A stretch of 64,000 bases of DNA from an uncultured Caulobacterales bacterium (GTDB taxonomy: Bacteria > Pseudomonadota > Alphaproteobacteria > Caulobacterales > Caulobacteraceae), in the NCBI GenBank assembly GCA_903840435.1, contig CAIMFV010000032.1:62001-126000 (forward strand), written 5' to 3'. Position 1 is the stretch's first letter; each line of letters starts with the position of its first letter. The notes under the pieces were generated by a model. That model ran no database searches. It had not been told where the DNA came from and was given only the letters and a program-made list of their open reading frames with translations. This document shows positions 63,366 through 64,000 of the stretch, one piece after another. The translations under genes were made by a program, and so were the position numbers.

Positions 63366-64000
63366 ATGAATTTGCAGCAGGCGAAACGGCCCATAAGATC
63401 GGTGGCGATTATCGGCGGTGGAACATCTGGATGGATGAGCGCCGCAGCGATCTCCAAGTCATTCGGCAAATCTATTCAGGTTCATCTGGTCGAATCTGAC
63501 GATATCGGAACGATTGGGGTTGGTGAGGCAACGGTCCCTCATATTTCTGCCTTTAATCGCCTGTTGGAAATCAACGAAGCCGAGTTTGTGCGCCAAACCC
63601 AGGGCACGTTTAAGCTCGGCATTATGTTCAAGGACTGGGGGAAGCTTGGCGATTCCTACGTCCATGGTTTTGGCACGATTGGTCGCGATCTTGGACTGAT
63701 GCCGTTTCACCAATATTGGCTGAAAGCCCGCGCCATGGGCGGCGCGAAGGATTTGAGTCACTATTCATTGAATACCGTGGCGGCGCCACAAGGCCGTTTC
63801 ATGGTTCCGCCGAGCGATGCGCCGCCCAATTCCCCGCTGGCGGAGATTGCTTACGCCTACCATTTCGATGCCGGGCTCTATGCGCGCTACTTGCGCAACC
63901 TTTCTGAGGCGCAGGGCGTCAGGCGCACCGAGGGCAAGGTGGTCGCCATCCATCAAGATCCAGAAAGCGGCTTTGTCGAAAGCGTGCAACTGGAGAGCGG
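63366..64000 (+). CDS. Tryptophan-halogenase-family flavoprotein, 3'-truncated by window edge
   Basis: The first 211 codons of a flavin-dependent halogenase-like protein. The FAD-binding motif VAIIGGGTSGWMSA is at 13-26, IGVGEATVPHI about 50-60 is the family's second block, and FKLGIMFKDWG near 83-93 contains the Lys position that aligns by context with the catalytic lysine of PrnA-type enzymes. The further WxWxIP motif lies beyond the window. Members following TonB receptors in this bacterial group are thought to have a role in carbohydrate use rather than in antibiotic halogenation, but activity is not shown. It starts 117 bases after the receptor stop, on the same strand, and likely shares its transcript. 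Confidence 0.88.
   Translation, partial: MNLQQAKRPIRSVAIIGGGTSGWMSAAAISKSFGKSIQVHLVESDDIGTIGVGEATVPHISAFNRLLEINEAEFVRQTQGTFKLGIMFKDWGKLGDSYVHGFGTIGRDLGLMPFHQYWLKARAMGGAKDLSHYSLNTVAAPQGRFMVPPSDAPPNSPLAEIAYAYHFDAGLYARYLRNLSEAQGVRRTEGKVVAIHQDPESGFVESVQLES

Noticed and set aside
63366-64000. Antibiotic halogenase of a natural-product cluster
   Set aside because: No biosynthetic genes are nearby; the position after an Oar-type receptor fits the carbohydrate-linked halogenase-like group.

Overview
The window looks like a chromosomal segment from an alphaproteobacterium, most likely Caulobacterales (Caulobacter/Phenylobacterium/Asticcacaulis-like). The evidence is an atp operon ending in a very short epsilon subunit, the ctpA - divergent polysaccharide deacetylase - rppH cluster, many TonB-dependent receptor and periplasmic peptidase genes, frequent 1-, 4- and 8-base gene overlaps, high G+C, and a receptor - tryptophan-halogenase-like pair next to a LacI regulator. 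I saw no rRNA, tRNA, insertion sequence, prophage or CRISPR array.

Layout. 0-4.2 kb: end of the ATP synthase operon, then the processing protease CtpA, a YibQ-like deacetylase and the mRNA-decapping Nudix enzyme RppH. 4.3-10.6 kb: an acyl-CoA/lipid catabolism block (alpha/beta hydrolase, DUF6285 protein, two APH-like phosphotransferases, a short-chain dehydrogenase, a thiolase) with a TetR regulator coupled to a rubredoxin. 10.7-17.5 kb: an A+T-richer orphan membrane protein, polA, a nitroreductase, zwf and a Tat-type cyclophilin. 17.5-23 kb: a lipoprotein, an M3 oligopeptidase, and two fused-end amidohydrolase genes of which the second has lost its N-terminal metal ligands. 23-27 kb: a four-gene, translationally coupled phosphonate operon (FAD amine oxidase, phnX, DUF5690 permease, PhnZ-like HD protein). 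27-32 kb: a TonB-dependent receptor with a candidate Pho box, followed after a clear intrinsic terminator by a TPR-sulfotransferase. 32-39.6 kb: an unrecognised protein, a giant TPR protein with an eight-TPR internal duplication, and an M16 peptidase. 39.8-46.6 kb: a Gfo/Idh/MocA oxidoreductase, a GH20 hexosaminidase, a double retropepsin-like protein, a methyltransferase, and an SPFH protein coupled to an orphan helical protein. 46.6-54.3 kb: nitroreductase, YghU, and a second acyl-CoA block (extended SDR, SCP2-type thiolase, HMG-CoA-synthase-like/DUF35 fusion, FadB/FadJ-like enzyme). 54.3-64 kb: an SGNH hydrolase and a carbohydrate-use locus (LacI, GPH-type permease, six-hairpin glycosidase-like enzyme, large TonB-dependent receptor, tryptophan-halogenase-like flavoprotein cut by the window end).

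How parts may work together. The phosphonate operon can plausibly turn 2-aminoethylphosphonate or N-alkyl derivatives into phosphonoacetaldehyde (FAD enzyme) and then acetaldehyde and phosphate (PhnX), without a PhnW transaminase. A Pho-box-like double repeat in front of the next TonB receptor ties that neighbourhood to phosphate status. At the right end two tandem 14-base LacI-type operators sit between the divergent glycosidase and receptor genes, which points to one sugar-responsive regulon. All assignments come from reading motifs and gene order; no database search was run.
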